Positions 44,910 to 52,459 of a stretch of DNA of 64,000 bases are shown piece after piece (positions within the stretch are counted from its first letter, which is position 1; every line of letters begins with the position of its first letter). This DNA comes from Pseudooceanicola nanhaiensis. Its GTDB lineage: Bacteria; Pseudomonadota; Alphaproteobacteria; Rhodobacterales; Rhodobacteraceae. A program made the translations under genes and the position numbers. The notes beneath the pieces were generated by a model. The model was not told the DNA's origin. It was given only the letters and a program-made list of their open reading frames with translations, and did no database searches. The stretch covers positions 124,001 through 188,000 of the forward strand of contig NZ_JAIUZP010000009.1 in NCBI RefSeq assembly GCF_020171315.1. The letters run 5' to 3'.

Positions 44910-45704
44910 ATGAGCGAGCTTCTACACCGCCCCTTCGGCACCCACGGCGAGGTGCTGAGGATCACGCCCGAAAGCGCCGGCTGGCGCTACGTGGGCTTCT
45001 CGCTCCACCGCCTGCGCCCCGGTGAGACGGCCGCGGCCAAGACCGGCGACCGCGAGGTGATCCTCGTCATCGTCGAGGGCCGCGCCAAGCTGAGCGGTGC
45101 CGGTCAGGACTGGGGCGAGCTGGGGGATCGGATGTCGGTCTTCGAGAAGACGGCGCCCCATTGCCTCTACATTCCGAACGGAAGCGACTGGAGCGCCGAG
45201 GCCACCACCGAGTGCACCATCGCCGTCTGCTCCGCCCCCGGACAGGGCGGCCATGCGGCGCGGCGCATCGGTCCCGACGGGATCACGCTGACCCAGCGGG
45301 GGGCAGGCACCAACACGCGTTTCATCAACAACATCGCCATGGAGGGCGAGGACTACTGCGACTCTCTGCTGGTGACGGAGGTCTTTACCCCGGCGGGGCA
45401 CTGGTCCTCCTATCCCAGCCATCGCCATGACGAGGATGACTTCCCGCGGATCACCTATCTGGAAGAGACCTACTACCATCGGCTGAACCCGGCCAACGGC
45501 TTTGGCATCCAGCGGGTCTATACCGATGACCGGCTCCTGGACGAGACCATGGCGGTGCATGACCATGACGTGGTCTGCGTCCCGCGCGGGCATCACCCCT
45601 GCGGTGCCCCGCACGGGGTCGAGATGTACTATCTCAACGTCATGGCCGGGCCCCGGCGCAACTGGCGCTTCGTGGCCGCGCCCGAGCTTGAGCACCTGAT
45701 GTAG
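44910..45704 (+). CDS. iolB: 5-deoxy-glucuronate isomerase
   Basis: 264 residues, cupin-type isomerase. It converts 5-deoxy-D-glucuronate to 5-dehydro-2-deoxy-D-gluconate, the substrate of IolC. Metal ligands are seen in SYPSHRHDEDDFPRITYLEETYYHRL and DHDVVCVPRGHHPCGAPHG. GGAGACAGG precedes the ATG. It is the last iol gene here; iolA and iolE are absent. Confidence 0.95.
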   Translation: MSELLHRPFGTHGEVLRITPESAGWRYVGFSLHRLRPGETAAAKTGDREVILVIVEGRAKLSGAGQDWGELGDRMSVFEKTAPHCLYIPNGSDWSAEATTECTIAVCSAPGQGGHAARRIGPDGITLTQRGAGTNTRFINNIAMEGEDYCDSLLVTEVFTPAGHWSSYPSHRHDEDDFPRITYLEETYYHRLNPANGFGIQRVYTDDRLLDETMAVHDHDVVCVPRGHHPCGAPHGVEMYYLNVMAGPRRNWRFVAAPELEHLM

Positions 45705-45747
45705 GCCGGAGCTTTCCGGCGATCCGATAGAAAATCCGATAGAAAAA

Positions 45748-45774
45748 GGGCGCGCCGGCAAACGGCGCGCCCTT
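45748..45774. terminator. Bidirectional terminator between iolB and cytochrome c genes
   Basis: GGGCGCGCC-GGCAAAC-GGCGCGCCC, 9-bp stem, with A-run before and CTTA after. A tandem copy of TCCGATAGAAAA just upstream (45723-45734 and 45735-45746) is unexplained. Confidence 0.8.
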
Positions 45775-45806
45775 AGGTGTCCCTGTTGGGAGGATCGGGT
45801 TCTGCG

Positions 45807-47114
45807 TCAGTGCGACGGCGCCCCGATCTTCTCTCTCGCGCCCAGCTCTTCGCGCATCTGCGCGACCTGTGCAGGATTAACGGCGGTCGCGCCATTGCCC
45901 CAGTTGTTGCGCACGTAGGTCAGGATCTCGGCGACCTGCGCGTCGGACATCTTCCACGCGAAGGAGGGCATCCCGGCGGCGGTCTGACGCACGCCGGTGT
46001 GCGGGGCGCGTGCGCCCTTCAGCATGGCGTGGATCATCCCCGACGGGTCCGAGAGCATCGCCTTGTTGCCCGCGAAGGCCGGGACCATGCCCGTGATCCC
46101 TTCGCCCGCCAGACCGTGACAGGCCGAGCAGTTGACTTCGTAGTCATCGGCGGCGCGCTGCATCTCGGCAGTGTCCAGCGAGAGCGGCGCGACAGGCGCG
46201 ACATCGGAGGCCTTGAGCGAGGTCAGGTAGCTGCCCACGGCGAGCGCGTCTTCCTGCGTCAGGTACTGAAGCGAATGTTCCACCGCCTCGGCCATCGGGC
46301 CCGCCGCGACGGAAATGCCGTCGGAGCCGGTGCGCAGGTAATCGGCGATCTCCTCGGCCGTGCTGCCGCCCAGACCCACGTGGGGGTTCTGCGTCAGGTC
46401 AGGGGCATACCAGCCGTCCACGACGCCGCCTTCGAGGTAGGCCGAGGCCATCTCGGCGCCCAGTTCGTTGCGCGGGCTGTGGCAGGCGGAGCAGTGGCCC
46501 GCACCATCCACGAGGTAACGGCCGCGCTCGGTCTCCGGGTCGCCGTCGAAGCCGGCGTTGTCGAAGAACAGCATGTTCCAGCCCGCCATGGCGAGACGCT
46601 GGTTGTAGGGGAAGCGCATGCCGCCGTTCTCGTCGATCGGGTTCGAAACCGGCGCGACCGTGGACATGTAGTCCCAGAGGTCGTGCATGTCCTGATCGGT
46701 GAGCTTGGCATAGGCCGTGTAGGGCATTGCCGGGTAGAGCATCCCCTCGGAGCCCTGACCGTGGCGGACCGCGTTGAAGAAGTCGCGTTCGGTCATGGCG
46801 CCGATGCCGGTCTCGACGTCGGGGGTGATGTTGGAGGAGACCAGCGTGCCAAAGGGCGTGGCGATCTCGTAGCCGCCGGCGAAGTCGCCCGCGCCACGGG
46901 TGTGGCAGGCCGCGCAGTCGCCCGCCCGCATGACGTATTCACCGCGCGCAATGGCGTCCTGATCCTCGCTGGTGAACTCGGCCAGCGTGATCGTGTCATC
47001 CGCCACGGCCGAGCGCGAGGTGTTCAGCGTCTGGTAGGCCCAGACCCCCGCCCCGGCGGCGGCGATGACCGCCACCCCCAGAACGCCCGCGCCGATTTTC
47101 TTGATGCTTGCCAT
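45807..47114 (-). CDS. Tri-haem cytochrome c subunit of a membrane-bound dehydrogenase
   Basis: 435 residues. An N-terminal signal/anchor helix (KKIGAGVLGVAVIAAAGAGVWAYQTL) is followed by three c-type haem sites: CAACH (67-71), CSACH (208-212) and CSACH (329-333). The layout is that of the cytochrome subunit of gluconate-, sorbitol- and alcohol-dehydrogenase complexes, which pass electrons to ubiquinone on the periplasmic side. Its start is 3 bases past the GMC subunit stop, so they are co-expressed. Last gene of the three-gene operon. Confidence 0.93.
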   Translation of the reverse strand: MASIKKIGAGVLGVAVIAAAGAGVWAYQTLNTSRSAVADDTITLAEFTSEDQDAIARGEYVMRAGDCAACHTRGAGDFAGGYEIATPFGTLVSSNITPDVETGIGAMTERDFFNAVRHGQGSEGMLYPAMPYTAYAKLTDQDMHDLWDYMSTVAPVSNPIDENGGMRFPYNQRLAMAGWNMLFFDNAGFDGDPETERGRYLVDGAGHCSACHSPRNELGAEMASAYLEGGVVDGWYAPDLTQNPHVGLGGSTAEEIADYLRTGSDGISVAAGPMAEAVEHSLQYLTQEDALAVGSYLTSLKASDVAPVAPLSLDTAEMQRAADDYEVNCSACHGLAGEGITGMVPAFAGNKAMLSDPSGMIHAMLKGARAPHTGVRQTAAGMPSFAWKMSDAQVAEILTYVRNNWGNGATAVNPAQVAQMREELGAREKIGAPSH

Positions 47115-47117
47115 GGG

Positions 47118-48902
47118 TTACGCCTCCACCAGCGGGCCGGGGTTGTTGATGTAGGTTTCGTGGATCGCGCGGGCCGCGCGCACCGCGAGGGCCCCCACCG
47201 TGAGGGTCGGGTTGTAGCCGCCGTTGTTCGGGAAGGCGGAGGCGCCGACCGAGAACACGTTGTGGCAGTCCCAGCTCTGCAGGTAGGGGTTCAGCGCCGA
47301 GGTGCTGGGATCGGAACCCATCACGAGGCCACCGATCGTGTGCGAGGAGTGCTGCTTGTAGGGGTTCCACGCCGCTTCGGCCTGGTTGTCGACCATGAGG
47401 TCTTCGCCGCCCGCTTCCTTCATGATCTCGATCGCCTTCTCGGTGGCGAAGTCGATCATGGATTTGTCGTTGCGGTTCCAGTCGAAGGTCAGGCGCAGCA
47501 GCGGCTGGCCGTGGCGGTCCTTGTAGGTCGGATCGAGCGAGAGGTAGGCGTCGCGCGTGGGCATCGAGGTGCCCTGGCAGAAGATGTTGGCCACCTCCTG
47601 GTAATCCCGCGCATATGCCTCTTTCCACTCCGAGCCCCAGCGCTTGTTGCCCGGACGGATGCCGTTCATGTTGGCGATCGGGCGCCCGTTGGTGGAATAG
47701 CCCATGATCCCCGCACCGCCGATGAAGTCGAGGTCGGCGTGGTCGAAGTTGTCGCCGTTGTAATCGTCGATCTGCACGCCGAGCGCGCCGCCGCCGATGA
47801 ACGGGTTCATCTTGGCCCCCGAGAAGAAGCCGGTGACCGAGGAACAGGTCTGGTAGCTGTAGTTGCGCCCGATGGTGCCCTTCATGGTCGTCGGGTCATA
47901 TTGCTCGCCGATGCCCGAGAGCAGCATCAGGCGGACGTTGTCCATCTGGTAGGCGGTGATGCAGACCACGTCGGCGGGCTGGAAGCCCTCTTCGCCGTCG
48001 CGGGTGACGAATTGCACGCCCTTCACGGTCTTGCCGTCCTCGTGCTTCACGGCGTGGAGCACTTCGGTCTCGGTCAGGACGGTGAAGTTCGGGCGGCGCA
48101 TCAGCGCGGGCAGGATGCAGGCCTGTGGGCTCGACTTGGAGAAGTTGCCGCAGCCGTGGAAGTCGCAGAAGCCGCAGTAGGTGCAGGGCCCCATCGTGAC
48201 GCCCAGCGGGTTCACGTAGGACTGCGAGATGTTGCCCGCCGGGATCGTGAACGGGTTGTAGCCCATGCCTTCCGTGGTCTCACGGTACATGCGCATCCAG
48301 TTCGTGTCCTTCAGCTCGGGCGTGGGGTAATCCCGTTCGCGCGGGCCCTCGAAGACGTTGCCGCCCTTGATCCGCTCGCCGTTCAGGTTGCCCGCCTTGC
48401 CGGAGGTGCCCGCGATCCGCTCGAAGCGGTCGTAGTAGGGGGCCATCTCCTCGTAGGTGACGCCCCAGTCCTGCAGTTGCAGGCCCTCGGCCATCAGGCT
48501 GTCGAGCCGGGCTTCGCCATAGCGTTCCGCGGTCTGGGTCGCGACCTCGAAGTCCCAGGGCAGGAAGCGCCAGGACATGCCGGCCCAGTGGGTCCCGGCG
48601 CCTCCGACGTTCCAGCCGAACTGGAAGGCGTTCCAGTTGCGCACGGGGGCTGCGGTCTGGCCGGTCTTGTTGCGGAAGGTGGTGGTTTCCACGCTCATCG
48701 GCTGCAGCAGCTCGCGGCGGGTGTGCCAGCGAAGTTCGTCAGGGTCGACGGCGGGGGGGAAGTCGGTCGAGGTGTCGCGCCATGCGCCACGTTCGATTGC
48801 CACGACGTTGAGGCCTGCGCGGGTCAGCTCCTCGGCCATGACCGAGCCGGCCCAGCCGAGACCGACGATGACCACGTCGGCCTTGGGACGTTCGTTTGCC
48901 AT
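47118..48902 (-). CDS. GMC oxidoreductase, FAD subunit with predicted Fe-S cluster
   Basis: 594 residues. The FAD Rossmann motif VVIVGLGWAGSVMAEEL is at the N-terminus, and the GMC C-terminal region with CHNVFSVGASAFPNNGGYNPT near 545 holds the catalytic His/Asn. A cysteine-rich loop with C240, C243, C246 and C251, plus C262, lies in the insert where FAD-glucose dehydrogenases bind a 3Fe-4S cluster. It oxidises a polyol or sugar in the periplasm, feeding the tri-haem cytochrome. It has no own signal peptide, so export probably depends on the Tat-type small subunit. The substrate is unknown. Confidence 0.93.
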   Translation of the reverse strand: MANERPKADVVIVGLGWAGSVMAEELTRAGLNVVAIERGAWRDTSTDFPPAVDPDELRWHTRRELLQPMSVETTTFRNKTGQTAAPVRNWNAFQFGWNVGGAGTHWAGMSWRFLPWDFEVATQTAERYGEARLDSLMAEGLQLQDWGVTYEEMAPYYDRFERIAGTSGKAGNLNGERIKGGNVFEGPRERDYPTPELKDTNWMRMYRETTEGMGYNPFTIPAGNISQSYVNPLGVTMGPCTYCGFCDFHGCGNFSKSSPQACILPALMRRPNFTVLTETEVLHAVKHEDGKTVKGVQFVTRDGEEGFQPADVVCITAYQMDNVRLMLLSGIGEQYDPTTMKGTIGRNYSYQTCSSVTGFFSGAKMNPFIGGGALGVQIDDYNGDNFDHADLDFIGGAGIMGYSTNGRPIANMNGIRPGNKRWGSEWKEAYARDYQEVANIFCQGTSMPTRDAYLSLDPTYKDRHGQPLLRLTFDWNRNDKSMIDFATEKAIEIMKEAGGEDLMVDNQAEAAWNPYKQHSSHTIGGLVMGSDPSTSALNPYLQSWDCHNVFSVGASAFPNNGGYNPTLTVGALAVRAARAIHETYINNPGPLVEA

Positions 48903-48920
48903 TTGGGTGTCTCCTTGGCC

Positions 48921-49676
48921 TTAGTCGTTCGGGATCAGGCTGACGGGCGTGAGGTTCAACTCTTCGCCGCGTTTTTCGATGTAGGGGCGGAAATCGTAGC
49001 GCGCCCCCGGGAAGCCGATCATCTTCCAGCCGGCCATGTCGCGGTTGCCGCCATAGAGCGGGTCCGCGAGGTAGCCCTCGCGGGCGTTCTGCAGCATGAG
49101 TTCGAAGAAGGCCTGGCCGTCCACGTCATCGCCGAGGTCGATCTCGCCGGCTTCCAGCCCGGTCAGGATCTCGTCGATCCGGTCGGGCGAAAGGGCGGCA
49201 AAGGCGGCGCCGTCGGTGGCCTGTGCATAGGCCTCCAGCGCGGGCAGGCCCGCGGCGTAACGGTCGCGCGGGGTGGCAAAGACCTGTGCCGCCCCCATGA
49301 TCGCGGCCTCGCGTTCCCGGTTCATCGGCCCGTCGAGGTAGAGCGCCGCGCCCTCGCCGTAGGGGCGGGAAAGCTGGTCGTCGAGAAACTCGAGGCAGCC
49401 TGCCTCGGAGGCCGAGGGGCCCTGGTCATCCGCGGGGATCAGCCGGTCGAAGGCGGCCTTCAGCGTGGCGCGGTCGGTTTCGTCCGTGAGGATGCGGAAG
49501 CTGCCGCCGCGGTGGGCGGGCACCGGCAGGTGGTCGGCGGACATGGCGGTTTCATGGGGGAAGCCGTGCAGCTCGGCGGCGCGACCGGTCGTGGCGAGGC
49601 CAGTGGCCGCCGCCGCGGTGCCGATCGAGAAGAGCGCCTGCCGCCGGTTCATGCCGGGGGACTTGGGGGAGGTCAT
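48921..49676 (-). CDS. Small subunit of the dehydrogenase (gluconate 2-dehydrogenase subunit 3 type)
   Basis: 251 residues from MTSPKSPGMNRRQALFSIGTAAAATGLATTGRAAE, a twin-arginine signal peptide (RRQALFSIG). The domain contains DETDRATLKAAFDRLIPADDQGP and DPLYGGNRDMAGWKMIGFPGARYDF near the C-terminus, both typical of gluconate 2-dehydrogenase subunit 3. It guides export and folding of the flavin subunit. The ATG at 49676 is chosen because the 86-codon extension upstream has no coding character. Confidence 0.9.
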   Translation of the reverse strand: MTSPKSPGMNRRQALFSIGTAAAATGLATTGRAAELHGFPHETAMSADHLPVPAHRGGSFRILTDETDRATLKAAFDRLIPADDQGPSASEAGCLEFLDDQLSRPYGEGAALYLDGPMNREREAAIMGAAQVFATPRDRYAAGLPALEAYAQATDGAAFAALSPDRIDEILTGLEAGEIDLGDDVDGQAFFELMLQNAREGYLADPLYGGNRDMAGWKMIGFPGARYDFRPYIEKRGEELNLTPVSLIPND

Positions 49677-50092
49677 GGGGACACCTCTGTCTGCTTGCCG
49701 CTCGGCCGCGCGTGCACGACGGCCGAGCCCGCCGGCGCGGGCCGGTGGGGGACCGTCCGGCAGCCGGACGATTGCGACATGGGTTTTCGTGTGGTCAGGA
49801 CGTGTCGGCGGGGCCGGCCGGCCTGTCGGGAGGGTCGCACAGCCGGGTATCAGGAGGGTCCACACCGGGTGCACGTCTGTGTCCTGCGGTATGCCGCAGC
49901 GCGGAGAGCGGCAAGGCGAGACATCCGGTCGCACCCGGGTCGGGCTGCTTTTGCGTCACGGTGAGGGATGCTGACGGGTTTGACACGTCAAATTGACGGC
50001 CCGTGTTAGACTGGTCTTGCAGGTGCGCTTAAGTCTTGCTTAAGGCGCAGCCAGTGTCGGGGCAGGGGCCCCATGACAGCCGGAGATGACCC
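49677..50092. other. Divergent control region before the second LacI gene
   Basis: 416 bases between the dehydrogenase operon and the LacI gene. Besides the TTTGAC-AC-GTCAAA operator (49979-49992) it has a small hairpin at 50024-50048, GCGCTTAAG...CTTAAGGCGC, right before the LacI start. The rest shows no gene. Confidence 0.5.
49979..49992. promoter_or_regulatory. Palindromic operator candidate TTTGAC-AC-GTCAAA
   Basis: Perfect 6-bp arms around a 2-base centre. The left half TTTGACACG matches TTTGATACG in the operator region of the first LacI gene. It suits binding by either LacI paralogue and lies between the dehydrogenase operon and the second LacI gene. Confidence 0.55.
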
Positions 50093-51133
50093 TTGGCCCA
50101 GCGACTCACCATGGCCGATCTTGCCCGCGAGGCGGGCGTCAGCCTGTCGACTATTGATCGCATCCTGTCCGGGCGCGGCAAGGTGAAACCTGCCACGCTC
50201 GACCATGTCCTCGCCACGGCCGAGCGGATCGGCTTCCACGCCGTGGGCTCGATCCGGTCGCGCCGCGACATGGCGGTGCCGGAACGCACGCTGGGCTTCC
50301 TCCTCAATGATCGGGCGCGCCATTTCTATCAGGCCTTCAGCCAGCAGCTGTCCAGCGAGGTGGCAGCCCAGACCAGCATTCAGGGCCGCGCAATCTTTTC
50401 CCATGTGACGGATCTCGATCCGGCCCGCATGGCCGATGCACTGCTGACGCTGGGCGAGAAATGCGATGCCGTGGCCGCCGTGTGCATCGATCACCCGCGG
50501 ATCAACATGGCGGTGAAGGACCTTGCCGCGCGCGGCGTGCCGGTGCTGCCGATGATCTCCGACATCTCGGCGCCGGAACGTGCGGGCTTCGTCGGCGCGA
50601 ACGACTGGCAACTCGGCCGCTCGGCGGGCTGGTTCGTGCGTCGCCTGTGCCCGCGTGGCGGCAAGATCGCCCTCGTGCCGGGCAACGTGCGCTACACCTG
50701 CCAGCAGTCGCTCGCGGCCAGTTTCCGGGGCTTCATATCGGAGGTGACGACGCCGCGCTTCACCGTGATCGACGTCCCTTCGACCGAAGAGAGCGACCTG
50801 CGGGCGGAGGAAGTCGTGACCTCGCTGCTGCGGGAACATCCCGATCTCGTGGCGATCGTCCTGTCGGGCGGCGGGCTTCAGGGGGCCGCGCGCGCGCTGG
50901 CCAGCCGCGGCCAAAGCGAGCGCACGGGCCCGCTGCTGATCGGGACCGAGATCACCGAGAAGACCCGCGCCCTGCTGGTCGAGGGGCGGATCGACATGAT
51001 CCTCGCCCATCCCGGCAAGGACATCGCGCGCGAGGCCGTGCGGGCGCTGGTCCGGCAGATGGAGGGGCTCGACAAGCCGCAGGGCGTGCAGCGCGTCCTG
51101 CCCTTCGAGATCCTCATCGGCGAGAATTGCTGA
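50093..51133 (+). CDS. LacI-family regulator (right of the dehydrogenase operon)
   Basis: 346 residues, probably starting with the TTG at 50093 (CGGAG 10-14 bases upstream). An ATG at 50111 would begin inside the helix-turn-helix. Helix-turn-helix: TMADLAREAGVSLSTIDRILSGRGKVKPATLDHVLATAERIGF; then a sugar-binding-like sensor domain ending VQRVLPFEILIGENC. It resembles the LacI gene at 32727-33761 throughout. It probably controls the divergent GMC dehydrogenase operon. Confidence 0.9.
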   Translation: MAQRLTMADLAREAGVSLSTIDRILSGRGKVKPATLDHVLATAERIGFHAVGSIRSRRDMAVPERTLGFLLNDRARHFYQAFSQQLSSEVAAQTSIQGRAIFSHVTDLDPARMADALLTLGEKCDAVAAVCIDHPRINMAVKDLAARGVPVLPMISDISAPERAGFVGANDWQLGRSAGWFVRRLCPRGGKIALVPGNVRYTCQQSLAASFRGFISEVTTPRFTVIDVPSTEESDLRAEEVVTSLLREHPDLVAIVLSGGGLQGAARALASRGQSERTGPLLIGTEITEKTRALLVEGRIDMILAHPGKDIAREAVRALVRQMEGLDKPQGVQRVLPFEILIGENC

Positions 51134-51154
51134 GGCGGGCGTTCCGTCAGGACC

Positions 51155-52459
51155 TCAGACCCGGATCCCGTAGCGGCTGATCTTGTCGTTCAGGGTGCGT
51201 CGCGCCATGCCCAGCGACCGGGCCGCGCGTTCCGTGTTGCCCCGGCAGCGTTCCAGCGTCAGGCGAATTTCGCGCGCCTCGAAGGCCGCGACCCGGTCGG
51301 CGAGGCTTTCGGCCTCCACCGGGGCGGCGGCAGGCCCCTCCGGCATGTCGAGGCCGAGGGCAAAGCGTTCCGCCAGCGCCTTCAGCTCGCGCACGTTGCC
51401 GGGCCATGGGCGGCGCAGCAGAGACTGCTTCAGTGCGTAGTCGATCTCGGGCAAGGGGCGGCCATAGCGGGCGGCGGCAAGCCCCGCGTAGTGCGAGAAG
51501 AGCAGCAGGATATCGTCGCCGAGGGCGCGCAGCGGCTCCACCGCGATCTCGGCACCCGCGAGGCGGTAGAAGAGATCGGCGCGGAAGGTCCCGTCCAGTG
51601 TCAGCGACCGCAGGTCGGTCTTGGAGGTCGCGATGATCCGCAGGTCGAGCGGGCGCAGACGGTTTTCGCCCAGCCTCTCGACGGCGCGCTCCTGCAGGGC
51701 GCGCAGCAGCTTGGGTTGCAGGGCGGCGGGCATCGCCTCCACCTCGTCCAGCATCAAGGTCCCGCCGGAGGCCGCCTCCAGCTTGCCGGGCTTGTCCTGC
51801 GCACCGGGGAAGGCGCCCGCGACATGGCCGAAGCATTCGATCTCGAAGAGCGTCTCGGGCAGGGCGGCGCAGTTCACGGCGACGAAGGGCCCCCCGGCGC
51901 GGGGGCTGGCGGCATGCAGGGCACGGGCCACCAGTTCCTTGCCGGTGCCGGTCTCGCCGGTGACGACGATGTCGATCTCGGTGGGCGCAAGGGCCGCGAT
52001 CCGGTCCCGCAGGGTGGTCATGGCCGAGGACTGGCCCAGCAGGCCGCCGCCCTCTGTCCGGGTCATGCTGTCCTGCAGGCGGCCGATCTCGGCCCGGGCG
52101 GCGCGGCCACGCAGGGCGCGTTCGATCACCGTGACGAGGTGCATCCCGTCATAGGGCTTTTCGAGGAAATCCTCGGCCCCTGCCCGCATCGCCTGCACCG
52201 CCTGCGGCAGGTCGCCATGGCCCGAGATCATGATCACCGGGCAGTCGGGATCGCGTTCCAGCGCGGCGGAGAGCACGGCGTGCCCGTCCATGCCCGGCAT
52301 CCTGAGGTCGGTGATCACGAGGTCGGGCCGGGCCCCGGCGGCCATGGCAGCACTGCCGCCGGCAAAGCCCTCGGCCCGGAAACCGGCGGCTTCCAGCAGA
52401 TCGCAGAGCGCAAGGCGGTGGTCGGTGTCATCCTCGACCACGTGGATCAGCGGGATCAT
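51155..52459 (-). CDS. DctD-like sigma-54-type response regulator with altered GAFTGA loop
   Basis: 434 residues. The receiver domain (about 1-120) has acidic pocket VVEDDTD, phospho-acceptor D52 in VITDLRMPGMDG and K101 in FLEKPYDG. The AAA+ domain has Walker A VTGETGTGKELVARALH and Walker B GGTLMLDEVEAMP. The Fis-type helix-turn-helix is ARRTLNDKISRYG at the end. The loop that contacts sigma-54 reads GAFPGA instead of GAFTGA, so sigma-54 activation may be reduced or altered. The start overlaps the kinase stop as ATGA. It likely controls the TRAP genes upstream. Confidence 0.9.
   Translation of the reverse strand: MIPLIHVVEDDTDHRLALCDLLEAAGFRAEGFAGGSAAMAAGARPDLVITDLRMPGMDGHAVLSAALERDPDCPVIMISGHGDLPQAVQAMRAGAEDFLEKPYDGMHLVTVIERALRGRAARAEIGRLQDSMTRTEGGGLLGQSSAMTTLRDRIAALAPTEIDIVVTGETGTGKELVARALHAASPRAGGPFVAVNCAALPETLFEIECFGHVAGAFPGAQDKPGKLEAASGGTLMLDEVEAMPAALQPKLLRALQERAVERLGENRLRPLDLRIIATSKTDLRSLTLDGTFRADLFYRLAGAEIAVEPLRALGDDILLLFSHYAGLAAARYGRPLPEIDYALKQSLLRRPWPGNVRELKALAERFALGLDMPEGPAAAPVEAESLADRVAAFEAREIRLTLERCRGNTERAARSLGMARRTLNDKISRYGIRV

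Noticed and set aside
45777-49964. Plus-strand open frame of 1395 codons opposite the cytochrome/GMC/small-subunit operon
   Set aside because: It is an antisense shadow of three well-supported genes. Its composition (His/Arg/Gly/Val-rich) has no domain, and each segment mirrors the coding frame opposite.
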